Shown: piece by piece, positions 43,304 through 52,151 of the stretch
Position numbering within the stretch: position 1 is the stretch's first letter
Layout: each line of letters begins with the position of its first letter
Assembly (NCBI RefSeq): GCF_014852585.1
Contig: NZ_JACVBX010000007.1
Span: 186,001-250,000, forward strand
DNA: 64,000 nt
Source: Pseudomonas sp. PDM18
GTDB lineage: Bacteria > Pseudomonadota > Gammaproteobacteria > Pseudomonadales > Pseudomonadaceae
Direction: 5' to 3'
Program-made: the position numbers and the translations under genes
The notes under the pieces: generated by a model
Seen by the model: the letters and a program-made list of their open reading frames with translations, nothing else
Database searches by the model: none
Told to the model about the DNA's origin: nothing

Positions 43304-44164
43304 TCAGGCCGTGGAGTCGAACAGCTCGGCGATGATCGGCCGCTTGCGGCGGATGCCCAGGCAGCACAGGAAGTAGCTGATGTGGAACGGGTCCTCGGCG
43401 AAGGCGATGGAGCGCGTGCCCGGTCGGTCGGCGTATTCCACCGAGGAGACAAAGCCCACGCCGATGCCGTGCACCACCGCATGGACGATGGCCTCGCGGC
43501 TGTTCAGCTGCATCGCGCAGTCCAGCTCCACGCCATGCCGGCGACAGCCTTCCTCCACCAACTGGCGGGTGCGTGAGGCTGGCTCGCGCAGCACCACACG
43601 CTCCTTTGCGATCTCCTGCACGCTCACCGATTCCTGCTGCGCCCAGGGGTGGTCGTCGCGCACCACCGCGAGGATCGGGCAGGTGCGGTACAGCTGAGTG
43701 CTCAGGCGCTGATCGAACTCGGAGAGAGCGAGGATCGCCACGTCGATGTCGAAGTTGTACAGCCGCTCCAGGGTGCCGGCCTCGCTGGTGAAGGAGGTCT
43801 CCAGATCGATGTGCGGGTAACGCTGCATCAGCGAGTAGGTCAGGCTCATGGCGATCGGCGGCGACACCGCGCCGATGCGCAACATGCCCTGCTTGCGCTG
43901 CTGGAAGCTCTGCAGCAATTGCAAGGCTTCGTCCTCCTGGCCGAACAGACCCTGGGTGATGGCGTAGAGCTGCTCCCCGGCCGGGCTCAGCTCGATGAAG
44001 CGGCCGCGGCGGTGGAACAGCTCCACCGAAAAGCGCTTCTCCAGGCCGCTGACCTGCTCGCTGATGGTCGGCTGGCCGACGCTCAGCAGCGCCGCCGCCT
44101 GGGTGAAGCTGCCGGTGCGAGCCACGGCATGAAAGGAGCGCAACCACTTGTGGTACTGATACAT
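43304..44164 (-). CDS. LysR-family regulator in the phosphonate cluster
   Basis: A 286-residue LysR regulator (HTH FHAVARTGSFTQAAALLSVG and QPTISEQVSGLEKRFSVELF). It lies between the MFS transporter and phnX on the same strand. It shares phrases with the LysR at 49544-50401 (VELFHRRGR-IEL, GAV-P, SREA-V/R near 235, GIGVGFVS versus GIGIGVVS), so the two are paralogues flanking the cluster. The effector is probably a phosphonate intermediate; inferred from context only. Confidence 0.86.
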   Translation of the reverse strand: MYQYHKWLRSFHAVARTGSFTQAAALLSVGQPTISEQVSGLEKRFSVELFHRRGRFIELSPAGEQLYAITQGLFGQEDEALQLLQSFQQRKQGMLRIGAVSPPIAMSLTYSLMQRYPHIDLETSFTSEAGTLERLYNFDIDVAILALSEFDQRLSTQLYRTCPILAVVRDDHPWAQQESVSVQEIAKERVVLREPASRTRQLVEEGCRRHGVELDCAMQLNSREAIVHAVVHGIGVGFVSSVEYADRPGTRSIAFAEDPFHISYFLCCLGIRRKRPIIAELFDSTA

Positions 44165-44220
44165 GGCTTCTCTTTTTATTGGGAACGCCTGGCGCGAGGG
44201 TTTGCCGCATGGCCGTGCCC

Positions 44221-45516
44221 TCAGCGCCGGACGAACAGGGCGACCACCGCGCTGCACACGCAGGCCGTGGTGACCACGATGAAGATCAGGGAAGTATTGC
44301 CGGTTGTATCCAGCATGCGACCTATCAGGGGTTCGGCCAGACCCGCAAAGAGGTAGGAGGAGAAGTTCATGATCCCGGTGGCGGTACCGGCGCGGCGCGC
44401 GCCGACCAGGTCCGGGCAGAGCGCCCAGAAGCTCGACGCCGGGCCGTAGACGAAGAAGCCGCAGAGGAACAGCGCTAGCAGGCCGACGCCGCTGTGTGCC
44501 GGCAGGCTCCACATCCACAGGCTGGTGAGGGCGCCCAGCACCATGTAGAGCATGATCGCGCGGTAGCGCTTGCTGCCGAACAGGCGGTCGGAGACCCAGC
44601 CGTTGCTCAGTGCGCCGACGGCCATGCCGACCGGCAGGGCGATGGTGATCCATTTCGGGTCGATGAAGCTCTGGCCCTTCTGCCAGTCGGCGCCGAGGAA
44701 GTGCACCGGCACCCAGACGATCAGCCCGTAGCGCGCGGCGTTCTGGAAGCCCAGGGATAGCGCGGCCACCAGCAGGCGCGGGTTTTTCAGCACGGCGAGA
44801 TAACGTTGCGTCGAGGTTTCTTCCTCGCCGTGGGCGGCTTCGCTGGAACGGTCCTCGGCATTCGCCACGCCGGTGTCGGCCAGCGGCTCGAAGCCCATGT
44901 CCTGCGGGCGTTCGCGGGCCACCAGGTAGAACACGATGCCGCCGGCAAGCATCAGCAGCACCGGCAGGCGGAAGATCCAGCGCCACTCCAGGTGCATCAC
45001 GTCGATCACTATCACCGAAGTGACGTAGGACAGCACCGACGCGCAGCCAGCGGCGAACACATAGAAGCCGTAGACCTTGCCGCGCTCGGCGGCGCTCCAC
45101 CAGTTCGACAGCAGGCGGCTACCCGGCGCCCAGCCCAGGGCCTGGAAGTAGCCGTTGATGCCCCAGGGCAGAATCAGGCTGCCGAAGCCACCGGCGAAGC
45201 TGGTAACCCAGTTGGCTGCGCAGGACAGCACCGCGCCCAGGCTCATGATGCGCCGGCCGCCGAACTTGTCGGCGAGGTTGCCGTTGACGGCCTGGCCGAT
45301 GGCGTACATCCACAGCATGGCGCTGGATGCCCAGCCCAATGTTTCCTTGCTCAGGCCGAACTCGGCCTGGATGCCGGGGATGGCGAAGCCGAAGGTCTGG
45401 CGGCCGGTGTAGAAGAACAGGTAGCAGAACATTGCAGCCAGCAGCATGCGCCACTGGGCGAGGCGAAACGGGGGGACGGCGGAGACGGGCCCAGACAGGG
45501 TTTGTGCACGGTTCAT
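44221..45516 (-). CDS. MFS transporter, OPA (UhpC/GlpT-like) type
   Basis: A 431-residue, 12-helix inner-membrane transporter. It resembles the organophosphate:phosphate antiporter branch (YLFFYTGRQTFGFAIPGIQAEFGLSKE near the start and WWSAAERGKVYGFYVFAAG in the first half), where substrates are phosphorylated or phosphonated small molecules. With phnX and a dehydrogenase around it, a phosphonate such as 2-hydroxyethyl- or 2-aminoethylphosphonate is a likely cargo. The ATG at 45516 has AAGGAAA upstream. Confidence 0.84.
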   Translation of the reverse strand: MNRAQTLSGPVSAVPPFRLAQWRMLLAAMFCYLFFYTGRQTFGFAIPGIQAEFGLSKETLGWASSAMLWMYAIGQAVNGNLADKFGGRRIMSLGAVLSCAANWVTSFAGGFGSLILPWGINGYFQALGWAPGSRLLSNWWSAAERGKVYGFYVFAAGCASVLSYVTSVIVIDVMHLEWRWIFRLPVLLMLAGGIVFYLVARERPQDMGFEPLADTGVANAEDRSSEAAHGEEETSTQRYLAVLKNPRLLVAALSLGFQNAARYGLIVWVPVHFLGADWQKGQSFIDPKWITIALPVGMAVGALSNGWVSDRLFGSKRYRAIMLYMVLGALTSLWMWSLPAHSGVGLLALFLCGFFVYGPASSFWALCPDLVGARRAGTATGIMNFSSYLFAGLAEPLIGRMLDTTGNTSLIFIVVTTACVCSAVVALFVRR

Positions 45517-45603
45517 GGTGGTTTTCCTTCTTGTTCGCTCGCGCCGGCGCAAGGCTCGGCGTGTCGGCACTCTTGTTCGGTGCGATAGGTCTTCGGAGCA
45601 ACA

Positions 45604-45628
45604 GGAAAAGGCGGCCGCCAGGGCCGCC
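45604..45628 (-). terminator. Hairpin with short T-run after the dehydrogenase gene
   Basis: On the minus strand GGCGGCC-CTGGC-GGCCGCC is followed by TTTT. It lies between the dehydrogenase stop and the MFS start, so it may end or attenuate the upstream transcript. Confidence 0.5.
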
Positions 45629-45642
45629 CGGTGAAGGCGGCG

Positions 45643-46731
45643 TCAGGCGGCCTGCGAGCCGATGAAGTTGCGGCCGCGGGCACCCTGCATGGCGAAGTCG
45701 ATCATCGCTTCAGCTTCGGCAGCCGTCACGCCGTAGTCGCCGAACTCGGTCTTGACCCCGAGGCGATGTAGGAATTCACGCAGGCGCTTCTGCGCGCCGG
45801 CAAGGTCGTGGCCGAACACCCGTTGCAGGGTGCGGTCGCGGTCGGCGTCGCGGCCCCAGGCCAGGCCTAGCACCAGCGGCAGGGTGAAGGAGCAGGCGAT
45901 GCCGTGGGGCAGGCCATGGCGCAGGGTCATCTCGTAGGAGATGGAGTGGGCCAGCGCGGTCTTGGTGTTGGAGAAGGCCATGCCGGCCTTCAGCGCGGCC
46001 AACGCCATGCGCGAGCGCAACTCGCGGTTGGAAAGGTCCTGCTGCAGGCGCGGCAGGCAGTCGAGGATGTCCTCGATGGCGGAGATGGCGAAGGTGTCGG
46101 AGATCGGGTTGGCGTTGTGGTTCCAGATCGACTCCAGCGCGTGGGACAGTGCGTCCAGCCCGGTGGAAACCGTCACCCCGGCGGGCACGCTGAGCATCAG
46201 GTCCGGGTCGATCAGCGCGACCTTGGGCCAGGTGCAGTCCAGGTGCAGGGAGTACTTCTTCTGCTGCTGGGCGTCCCAGATGGTCGCCCAGGGCGTGACT
46301 TCGCTGCCGGTGCCGGCGGTGGTCGGTGCGGCGATCAGTGTCCTGCTGCGCGCCGGAGTGAAGGGCTTGCCGGCGGCCAGCAGGTCGAGCAGTTCGTCGA
46401 AGTGCCCGGATGCGGTGCCGACGATCAGTGCCTTGGCGGTGTCGATGGCGCTGCCACCGCCGAGGGCGAAGACGGTGCTGCAGTCGGCTGCTTCACGCCA
46501 GAAGCGTTCGTGCACATCGCGCAGCCAGGCCACGTCGGGGTTGGGCTGTACGTCGTCGATGACGTAGGCGAGGCGTTCGCCGAGCAGGCTGCGGACGCGG
46601 TCGATCAGCCCCAGTTGCGCGGCTTCGGGGAAGGTCACCAGGGCGACCTTGCCTTCGCACAGTTCGGCGATGCGGTCCAGGCTGCCGCCGCCGAAAATGG
46701 TGGCGACCGGATTATGGAATCGGGCAGGCAT
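45643..46731 (-). CDS. Iron-dependent alcohol dehydrogenase, phosphonoacetaldehyde reductase-like
   Basis: A 362-residue group III (iron-containing) dehydrogenase. NAD binding is marked by ALGGGSAIDTAKAL and PTTAGTGSEVTPW; metal ligands by DALSHALES and LRHGLPHG. In context it would interconvert phosphonoacetaldehyde and 2-hydroxyethylphosphonate, the PhpC-type reaction, feeding PhnX if run as an oxidation. The ATG at 46731 follows AAGGAA; the frame is open further upstream to 46857 without family-like sequence. The substrate is inferred from neighbours. Confidence 0.82.
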   Translation of the reverse strand: MPARFHNPVATIFGGGSLDRIAELCEGKVALVTFPEAAQLGLIDRVRSLLGERLAYVIDDVQPNPDVAWLRDVHERFWREAADCSTVFALGGGSAIDTAKALIVGTASGHFDELLDLLAAGKPFTPARSRTLIAAPTTAGTGSEVTPWATIWDAQQQKKYSLHLDCTWPKVALIDPDLMLSVPAGVTVSTGLDALSHALESIWNHNANPISDTFAISAIEDILDCLPRLQQDLSNRELRSRMALAALKAGMAFSNTKTALAHSISYEMTLRHGLPHGIACSFTLPLVLGLAWGRDADRDRTLQRVFGHDLAGAQKRLREFLHRLGVKTEFGDYGVTAAEAEAMIDFAMQGARGRNFIGSQAA

Positions 46732-46866
46732 GGGCAGTTCCTTGTTGTTGTTTGAACGTGCGGCCATGCTCGGGGCCTCGTCGGTTTCGTTCCAATCGAT
46801 TGATCGCAGGTGGGCATCGGCCAGACCGATAACGGTGGGTGCGGGCATCTTGGGCAAACTCCGGGC

Positions 46867-46900
46867 GTGCGCCTGCCCGGCGCGCGCCCGGAAGGCGCAC
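46867..46900. repeat. Inverted repeat between phnE and the dehydrogenase gene
   Basis: GTGCGCCT (46867-46874) and AGGCGCAC (46893-46900), perfect 8-bp arms around a very GC-rich loop, with no T-run. It sits in the 216-bp gap and might be an operator, an RNA-stabilising stem or a weak terminator. Confidence 0.45.
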
Positions 46901-46947
46901 GTGGCAGGAGGTTGAGGCGGAAGGAAAGGGGGTTGGGGCGTGAGCGG

Positions 46948-47766
46948 TCAGTGCCGCCCGTCACCCTGGATGGCGTGGCGCAGGCGGTTGGAGAGCAGGT
47001 CGGCAAGCACCACCATGATGGTGATGACGACGATGCAGGTGGCGGTCTCCTGGTACTTGAACAGCTTCAGGCTGCTGACCAGTTCGAAGCCCAGACCGCC
47101 GGCACCGACCATGCCGAGCACGGTGGCCGAGCGCAGGTTGACCTCGAAGCGGTAGAGCACCACCGCGATCCACGCGGTGATCACCTGCGGCAGCACGCCG
47201 AAGACGATCACCTGCAACGGCCGCGCACCGGTGGCCTGCAGCGCCTCGATGGGGCCCTGGTCGATTTCCTCGATGCTTTCGGCGAAGAACTTGCCGAGCA
47301 TGCCCACGCCGTGCAGTGCCAGGGCCAGCACGCCGGGGAAGGGCCCCAGGCCCACGGCGGAGACGAACACCAGGGCGAGGATCAGTTCGTTGATGCTGCG
47401 GATGACGTTGAGCAGCTGCCGCGTGGCGAGGTACAGCCAGCGGTTGCCGTGCAGGTTGCGCGCGGCGAGAAAGCCCAGCGGCACGGCCAGCACGATGCCC
47501 AGCAGGGTGCCCCAGAGGGCGATCTGCAGGGTCTCCAGTGCCGGGCCCCAGAGGCTCGGCAGGATGCTCAGGTCCGGCGGCAGCGAGCGGCTGAGGAAGT
47601 CGCCGATCTGCGGCAGGCCGCTGGCCAGTTCGCTCCAGCTCAGCTGTGCGCCCTCGGCGCTCCAGTGCAGCAGGTAGAGCACCGCCAGCACGGCGGCGCC
47701 GGTGGTCAGCCAGCCGCGTTTGGTGTGCGGCGTCTCGACCATCCACTGGTGGCTGCGCAGGTTCAT
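46948..47766 (-). CDS. phnE: Phosphonate ABC transporter permease
   Basis: A 272-residue inner-membrane permease of the PhnE family, with about six membrane segments and the EAA-like loop IDQGPIEALQATGARPLQVI, typical of phosphonate/phosphite permeases. Its start overlaps the phnC stop by 4 nt (ATGA). It is the third gene of phnDCE. A single permease would form the channel as a homodimer. Confidence 0.9.
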   Translation of the reverse strand: MNLRSHQWMVETPHTKRGWLTTGAAVLAVLYLLHWSAEGAQLSWSELASGLPQIGDFLSRSLPPDLSILPSLWGPALETLQIALWGTLLGIVLAVPLGFLAARNLHGNRWLYLATRQLLNVIRSINELILALVFVSAVGLGPFPGVLALALHGVGMLGKFFAESIEEIDQGPIEALQATGARPLQVIVFGVLPQVITAWIAVVLYRFEVNLRSATVLGMVGAGGLGFELVSSLKLFKYQETATCIVVITIMVVLADLLSNRLRHAIQGDGRH

Positions 47767-48563
47767 GCTCCGGCTCCTGTGTCGCTGGCGTAGACCGCGC
47801 GGGCGGCCGCCTGGTAGGCAGTTGCCTCGCTACTCGGCCGTTGCTGGTAGATGCGCCGCAGGGCCGCGTCATCCAGTTGTTCGCGGTTGCCGTCGAAGAC
47901 CAGGCGGCCATTGGCGAGGCCGACGATGCGGTCGCCGAACTCCCGCGCCAGGTCCACTTGGTGCAGGTTGCACACCACGGTGATGCCCAGCTTGCGGGTG
48001 GCCTCGCGCATGTAGTGCATGACCAGTTGCGCGGTCTTCGGGTCGAGGCTGGCCACCGGTTCATCGGCGAGGATCACTTGCGGCCGCTGGGCCAGCGCGC
48101 GGGCGATACCGACGCGCTGCATCTGCCCGCCGGAGAGAGAGTCGGTGCGGGCCTCGGCCTTGTGCTCCAGCTCGACCCGGTGCAGGCATTCGCGGGCCAG
48201 TGCGACGTCGTCGCGGCTGAACAGCTGCAGCACCGAGGCGAGGGTGCCGACGCAGCCCAGGCGCCCGGTGAGCACGTTCTTCAATACCGACAGGCGCGGC
48301 ACCACATTGTGGTGCTGGAAGATCATCGCCACGCGCCGCCGCAGTTCGCGGGTATCGCGCGCCTGCATGGCGTCGACGCCAGCCACCTGCAATTCGCCGC
48401 TGTCGGCTTGAGCCAGGCGGTTCATGCAGCGCAGCAGGGTGGACTTGCCGGCGCCGGACTGACCGAGGATCACCACGAACTCGCCGGCCTCGATGCGCAG
48501 GTCGATCCCGCGCAGCACCGGGTTGTCGCCGTAGCCCTTGGTCAGTTGGGCGATGCGGATCAT
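47763..48563 (-). CDS. phnC: Phosphonate ABC transporter ATP-binding protein
   Basis: A 266-residue ATPase with Walker A GQSGAGKSTLLRCMN, signature LSGGQMQRVGIARALAQRP, Walker B VILADEPVASLDP and switch VVCNLHQVDLA. The last motif, His followed by Gln-Val-Asp, and the segment MIFQHHNVVPRLSVLKNVLTG are characteristic of PhnC. It overlaps phnD by 4 nt and phnE by 4 nt, so the three are translationally coupled. Confidence 0.92.
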   Translation of the reverse strand: MIRIAQLTKGYGDNPVLRGIDLRIEAGEFVVILGQSGAGKSTLLRCMNRLAQADSGELQVAGVDAMQARDTRELRRRVAMIFQHHNVVPRLSVLKNVLTGRLGCVGTLASVLQLFSRDDVALARECLHRVELEHKAEARTDSLSGGQMQRVGIARALAQRPQVILADEPVASLDPKTAQLVMHYMREATRKLGITVVCNLHQVDLAREFGDRIVGLANGRLVFDGNREQLDDAALRRIYQQRPSSEATAYQAAARAVYASDTGAGA

Positions 48564-49432
48564 TTCAGGCTCCGCAGGTCGAGGTCGAGCACCTTGGCGG
48601 TGTCGCGCACGACGTTGTAGGCGGCGTCGTTGGTGGGCTGGAAGCCATTGAGCTGGCCCTGGTCGCCCCACGGCACGTCCTTGATCGAGGCGAACGCGGC
48701 GACCAGTTTCTTCTGCAGTTCCGGGTCGAGGTTCTTGCGCCAGACCATGGGCGATTCGGGGATGTCGTCGGACTTCCACACCACCTGTATGTCGTCCTGC
48801 TTGACCTGCCCCGAGCTGATGGCGCCGGCGAGGATGCGGTCGGCCACGGCGGCGGCGTCCACCTTGCGGTTCGCCACGGCGAGGATGCTGGCGTCGTGGG
48901 AACCGGAGAAGATCACCCGCGAGAACAGCGCCTTCGGGTCATGGCCGGACTGCTCCAGGCCGGCCTTGGGGAACAGGTGGCCGGAGGCGGAACTGGGGTC
49001 GACGAAGGCGAAGGTGTGGCCCTTGAGGTCGTCGAGGCTGCGGATGCCGCTGTCCTGACGGGCGATGATCAGGCTGTGGTAAGCGCTGGTGCCGGTCTTC
49101 TTGGTCACCGCCACGGCGAAGGCGTCGGCACCGGCGACCTGATGCGCCAGCACGTAGGAGAACGGGCCGAGGTAGGCGACGTCGAGCTTGCCGGCGCGCA
49201 GCGCTTCGATCACGCCGTTGTAGTCGGTGGCCACGAAGGGCTTCACCGGCATCCCCAGGCGTTCCTGCAACTGGTCGAGCACCAGCTGGCTGCTCTTGAT
49301 CATGGCCTGGGAGTCCTCGGAGGGAATCAGGCCGACGGTGAGGGCGTCCTGCGCCTGGGCGGTCGGCAGCAGGGCGGAGGCGAAGGTGAGCGGCAGCACG
49401 GCGAAGCGGAACAGTCTGGTCAGCGAAGTCAT
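48560..49432 (-). CDS. phnD: Phosphonate-binding periplasmic protein
   Basis: A 290-residue binding protein with a signal peptide (to about residue 27, LLPTAQA). The family pattern is clear: LTVGLIPSEDSQAMIKSSQL, KPFVATDYNGVIEALRAGKL and VAYLGPFSYVLAH, then FVDPSSASGHLFPKAGLE, the phosphonate-binding loop. It leads the phnDCE operon, divergent from a LysR gene, with a candidate Pho box in between. Ligand preference among phosphonates or phosphite is not resolved. Confidence 0.92.
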   Translation of the reverse strand: MTSLTRLFRFAVLPLTFASALLPTAQAQDALTVGLIPSEDSQAMIKSSQLVLDQLQERLGMPVKPFVATDYNGVIEALRAGKLDVAYLGPFSYVLAHQVAGADAFAVAVTKKTGTSAYHSLIIARQDSGIRSLDDLKGHTFAFVDPSSASGHLFPKAGLEQSGHDPKALFSRVIFSGSHDASILAVANRKVDAAAVADRILAGAISSGQVKQDDIQVVWKSDDIPESPMVWRKNLDPELQKKLVAAFASIKDVPWGDQGQLNGFQPTNDAAYNVVRDTAKVLDLDLRSLK

Positions 49433-49474
49433 GGCGTTACCCGGAGGTTGTGTTCGGTAGCGCCAAAGCTAGGG

Positions 49475-49492
49475 CTGTCATGTGACAGTCAC
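49475..49492 (+). promoter_or_regulatory. Candidate Pho box
   Basis: CTGTCAT-GTGA-CAGTCAC: two 7-nt half-sites in direct repeat at 11-nt spacing, matching the PhoB consensus CTGTCAY at 13 of 14 positions. It lies in the 111-bp gap between phnD and the divergent LysR gene, so phosphate starvation control of uptake is likely. The half-sites point towards the LysR gene; the sequence also contains the palindrome CTGTCATGTGACAG. Confidence 0.65.
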
Positions 49493-49543
49493 GCCATCAA
49501 ATCAATATGGGTTAAAGCACTAATCCATTGATAGGAGCTATGG

Positions 49544-50401
49544 ATGTCCACCGCCCGCCTGCGCACCTTCCTCGCCGTGGCCCGCCACGCCAGCTTCAGC
49601 GCCGGGGCCAGGGCCATCGGCCTCAGCCAGCCGACCGCGACCACGCAGATCCAGGGCCTGGAGCGCGAGTTCAATGTCGAGCTGTTCCACCGCCGTGGCC
49701 GGCGCATCGAGCTGACCGCCGTGGGCCGCGCGCTGCTGCCCATCGCCCAGCAGATGTCGATGCTCGAATCCGAGGCGACCAACCTGCTGCGCGATTCCGG
49801 CCAGCTCAACCGCGGGCAGCTGAAGGTCGGCGCGGTGGGGCCGTTCCATGTGATCGAGATGGTCGACCTGTACCGCCGCGACTACCCGCAGATCGACGTA
49901 TCGATCCGCATCGGCAACTCTGCCTCGGTGCTCGCCGATCTGGAGAACTACGTTACCGATGTCGGCGTGCTCGCCGGGCTGCATGACGATCCGGCGTTCG
50001 TCGCGCAGTTGTATGCGCGCCATCCGGTGATCCTCTTCGCCCACATCGACCACCCGTTCGCGCGTAACCACGAGGTACGCCTGCAAGCCTTGCAGGGCCA
50101 GCCGCTGCTGCGCCGCGAGCAGGGCTCGACTACCCGCGTGGCGCTGGAGCGCGAGCTGGACAAGGCCGACGTGACGCCGCGCATCGCCATGGAGATCGGC
50201 AGCCGCGAAGCCCTGCGCGAGGCGGCGATCCGTGGCATCGGCATTGGCGTGGTGTCCGAGGCGGAGTACATCGCCGACCCGCGGCTGAAGGCCATCCGCA
50301 TCACTGGTGACCCGGTGTGTACCGAGACCTACCTGTACTACCTGGCCGAGCGCCGCAGCAGCCAGGTGATCGCCTCCTTCCTGCGCTCGCTCGCGCAATA
50401 G
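49544..50401 (+). CDS. LysR-family regulator divergent from phnDCE
   Basis: A 285-residue LysR regulator (HTH RLRTFLAVARHASFSAGARA and SQPTATTQIQGLEREFNVELF). It is divergent from phnDCE and similar to the LysR at 43304-44164, so both probably answer phosphonate-pathway compounds. The start at 49544 has AGGAG close by; an ATG 4 nt earlier is out of frame. The effector is unknown. Confidence 0.87.
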   Translation: MSTARLRTFLAVARHASFSAGARAIGLSQPTATTQIQGLEREFNVELFHRRGRRIELTAVGRALLPIAQQMSMLESEATNLLRDSGQLNRGQLKVGAVGPFHVIEMVDLYRRDYPQIDVSIRIGNSASVLADLENYVTDVGVLAGLHDDPAFVAQLYARHPVILFAHIDHPFARNHEVRLQALQGQPLLRREQGSTTRVALERELDKADVTPRIAMEIGSREALREAAIRGIGIGVVSEAEYIADPRLKAIRITGDPVCTETYLYYLAERRSSQVIASFLRSLAQ

Positions 50402-50487
50402 CACAGCGGCCGGTGCCGGCGTAAGGCTTGTCCTGCGGGGCGGGGCGCGGGTTATCCTGCGGCCCCCGTCGTTGTCACGAGGCTGTC

Positions 50488-51615
50488 ATGTCGTCCGCTT
50501 CCGCGCCTGCCCTGCAGCGAGCCGACCGAGATTCGCGCAACTCCGCCCAGGTGCTCAGCCTGTGCCTGCCCAGCGACGTGCTGCTGTACCTGCTGCTGCC
50601 GATGTACGCCGCCGATTTCGGTGTGACCCTGGTGGAAGCGGGCATCCTGCTGGCGGCCAACCGGCTGGTGCGCATCGTCGGCTACGGCTGGGTGGTGCGC
50701 TTCTACGGCCGCCACGGCGACCGCGCCGCGTGCAGCCTCGCGGCCTTCGCGGCGGCGGCCTGCGCGCTGGGCAACGCGACCCTGTCCGGCTTCGCCGCGC
50801 TGCTGGTCCTTAGGCTGGTCTGGGGCCTGTGCTTCGCCACGTTCAACCTCAGTACCCAGACCCTCGCCACCGCTGAAGCACAGGGCGCCGCGCGGCGCGC
50901 CGGGCGCTCGCGGGCGACCCTCTCCATCGGGCCGATGCTGTTCCTCCCGCTGGGCGCGGTAATGGCCCAGTCGCTGGGCCCGCGCAGTATCTTCTTCGTC
51001 CTCTGCGTTAGCGCCCTGTGCGGCCTCTGGCGCGCCCGCGCGCTGCCCGACAAGGCCCACGACATCCCTGCCAACAGCGGCCGCCGCCTGCGCCTGCCGG
51101 ACAGCATCGCCACCTGGTCCTTCATCGAGGGCGTGACCCTCGACGGCCTGTTCATCTTCGGCCTGTCGCTCTACGCGCAGACCCACCTAGGCGGCACCGG
51201 CGTGCTGGTGGCGGGCGTGCTGATGGCGGTGCGGTATCTCAGCGAGATGCTCTTCAGTCCCTTCGGCGGGCGCCTGGCCGACCGCTTCGGCGCGTTGCGC
51301 ATGCTGGTGGTGCTGTCGCTGGCGACTTCGCTGGCGCTGCTGATGTTCGGCAGCTACTGGCTGTTCGTCGGTGCCTTCTTCGTGCTGGTGCTGCGGGCGT
51401 TACAGCTGCCGCTGGTGGTCACGCTGGTGGCGCAACGCAACCCGCAGGCGCGTATCCAGGCGCTGGCGGGCAACGCAGTGTGGCGCGACATCGGCGCGGG
51501 GCTCGGGCCGATCCTGGCCGGCGTGCTGTTGCCGCAGGTGCCGGTGCTCTGGGCCTACGCGGGTGCGGCTGCGATACTGGCGCTCAGCGCGCTGGGCTGT
51601 GCCTGGCGACGTTGA
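50488..51615 (+). CDS. MFS transporter, putative exporter
   Basis: A 375-residue membrane protein of the major facilitator superfamily, with 10-12 helices (LLYLLLPMYAADFGVTLVEA in the first, FGGRLADRFGALRML as the central cytoplasmic loop). The start is placed at 50488, although GAGG upstream is only moderate. It follows the LysR gene by 86 nt on the same strand, but nothing ties it to phosphonates. The substrate is unknown. Confidence 0.78.
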   Translation: MSSASAPALQRADRDSRNSAQVLSLCLPSDVLLYLLLPMYAADFGVTLVEAGILLAANRLVRIVGYGWVVRFYGRHGDRAACSLAAFAAAACALGNATLSGFAALLVLRLVWGLCFATFNLSTQTLATAEAQGAARRAGRSRATLSIGPMLFLPLGAVMAQSLGPRSIFFVLCVSALCGLWRARALPDKAHDIPANSGRRLRLPDSIATWSFIEGVTLDGLFIFGLSLYAQTHLGGTGVLVAGVLMAVRYLSEMLFSPFGGRLADRFGALRMLVVLSLATSLALLMFGSYWLFVGAFFVLVLRALQLPLVVTLVAQRNPQARIQALAGNAVWRDIGAGLGPILAGVLLPQVPVLWAYAGAAAILALSALGCAWRR

Positions 51616-51654
51616 CTGAATCAGGATGGATCGGCACGGCATGGAAGCAGGAAA

Positions 51655-52032
51655 GTGAAAGCATTGTTCATCGGTCTGACCGGGATTCTCTCGCTCGCGC
51701 AGTTAGCGCCAGCCCTGGCGGATAACCTCAACGGCAAGAACCTCTTCACCCAGCGCTGCGCGGTTTGCCACGGTGGGGACATCAAGGCGACCGGGCCGCT
51801 GGCCCGCAAGAGCAACCCGCCCACGCCCGATCTCACGACGCCCGCTTTCAGGAAGCGCCTGAGTGACTATCCGGGCGTCATCGTGTCTTCGGTGGTGCTG
51901 CGCCCCAGCGGCAGCCTGATCCCCCGGACCCTGCGCGAGAATGGCGTGAAGCTGCCGCCGCACGCCTGGAGCATCGATGACCTGCGCGATCTGAACCAGT
52001 ACATGGTCGGGGTGATTTCCAAGAGTCGCTGA
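51655..52032 (+). CDS. Small periplasmic cytochrome c
   Basis: A 125-residue monohaem cytochrome with a signal peptide (about 1-22, LSLAQLAPALA) and one CxxCH haem site (RCAVCHGGD). The usual distal Met is not certain; candidates are in the last 20 residues (NQYMVGV). It starts with GTG at 51655 behind AGGAAA. It begins 39 nt after the MFS gene, so co-transcription is possible. The electron-transfer partner is unknown. Confidence 0.8.
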   Translation: MKALFIGLTGILSLAQLAPALADNLNGKNLFTQRCAVCHGGDIKATGPLARKSNPPTPDLTTPAFRKRLSDYPGVIVSSVVLRPSGSLIPRTLRENGVKLPPHAWSIDDLRDLNQYMVGVISKSR

Positions 52033-52151
52033 GGCTGCCCGTGGGGTACGGAAATCCGCGCGCGATGGCGGCGCCGAATGCGCGGATTGTTCAAGCGTGG
52101 TTTGTGGCTCGACGGGAACACTGGTGGCTCCCACCGTACTGGAGCTGCCTC

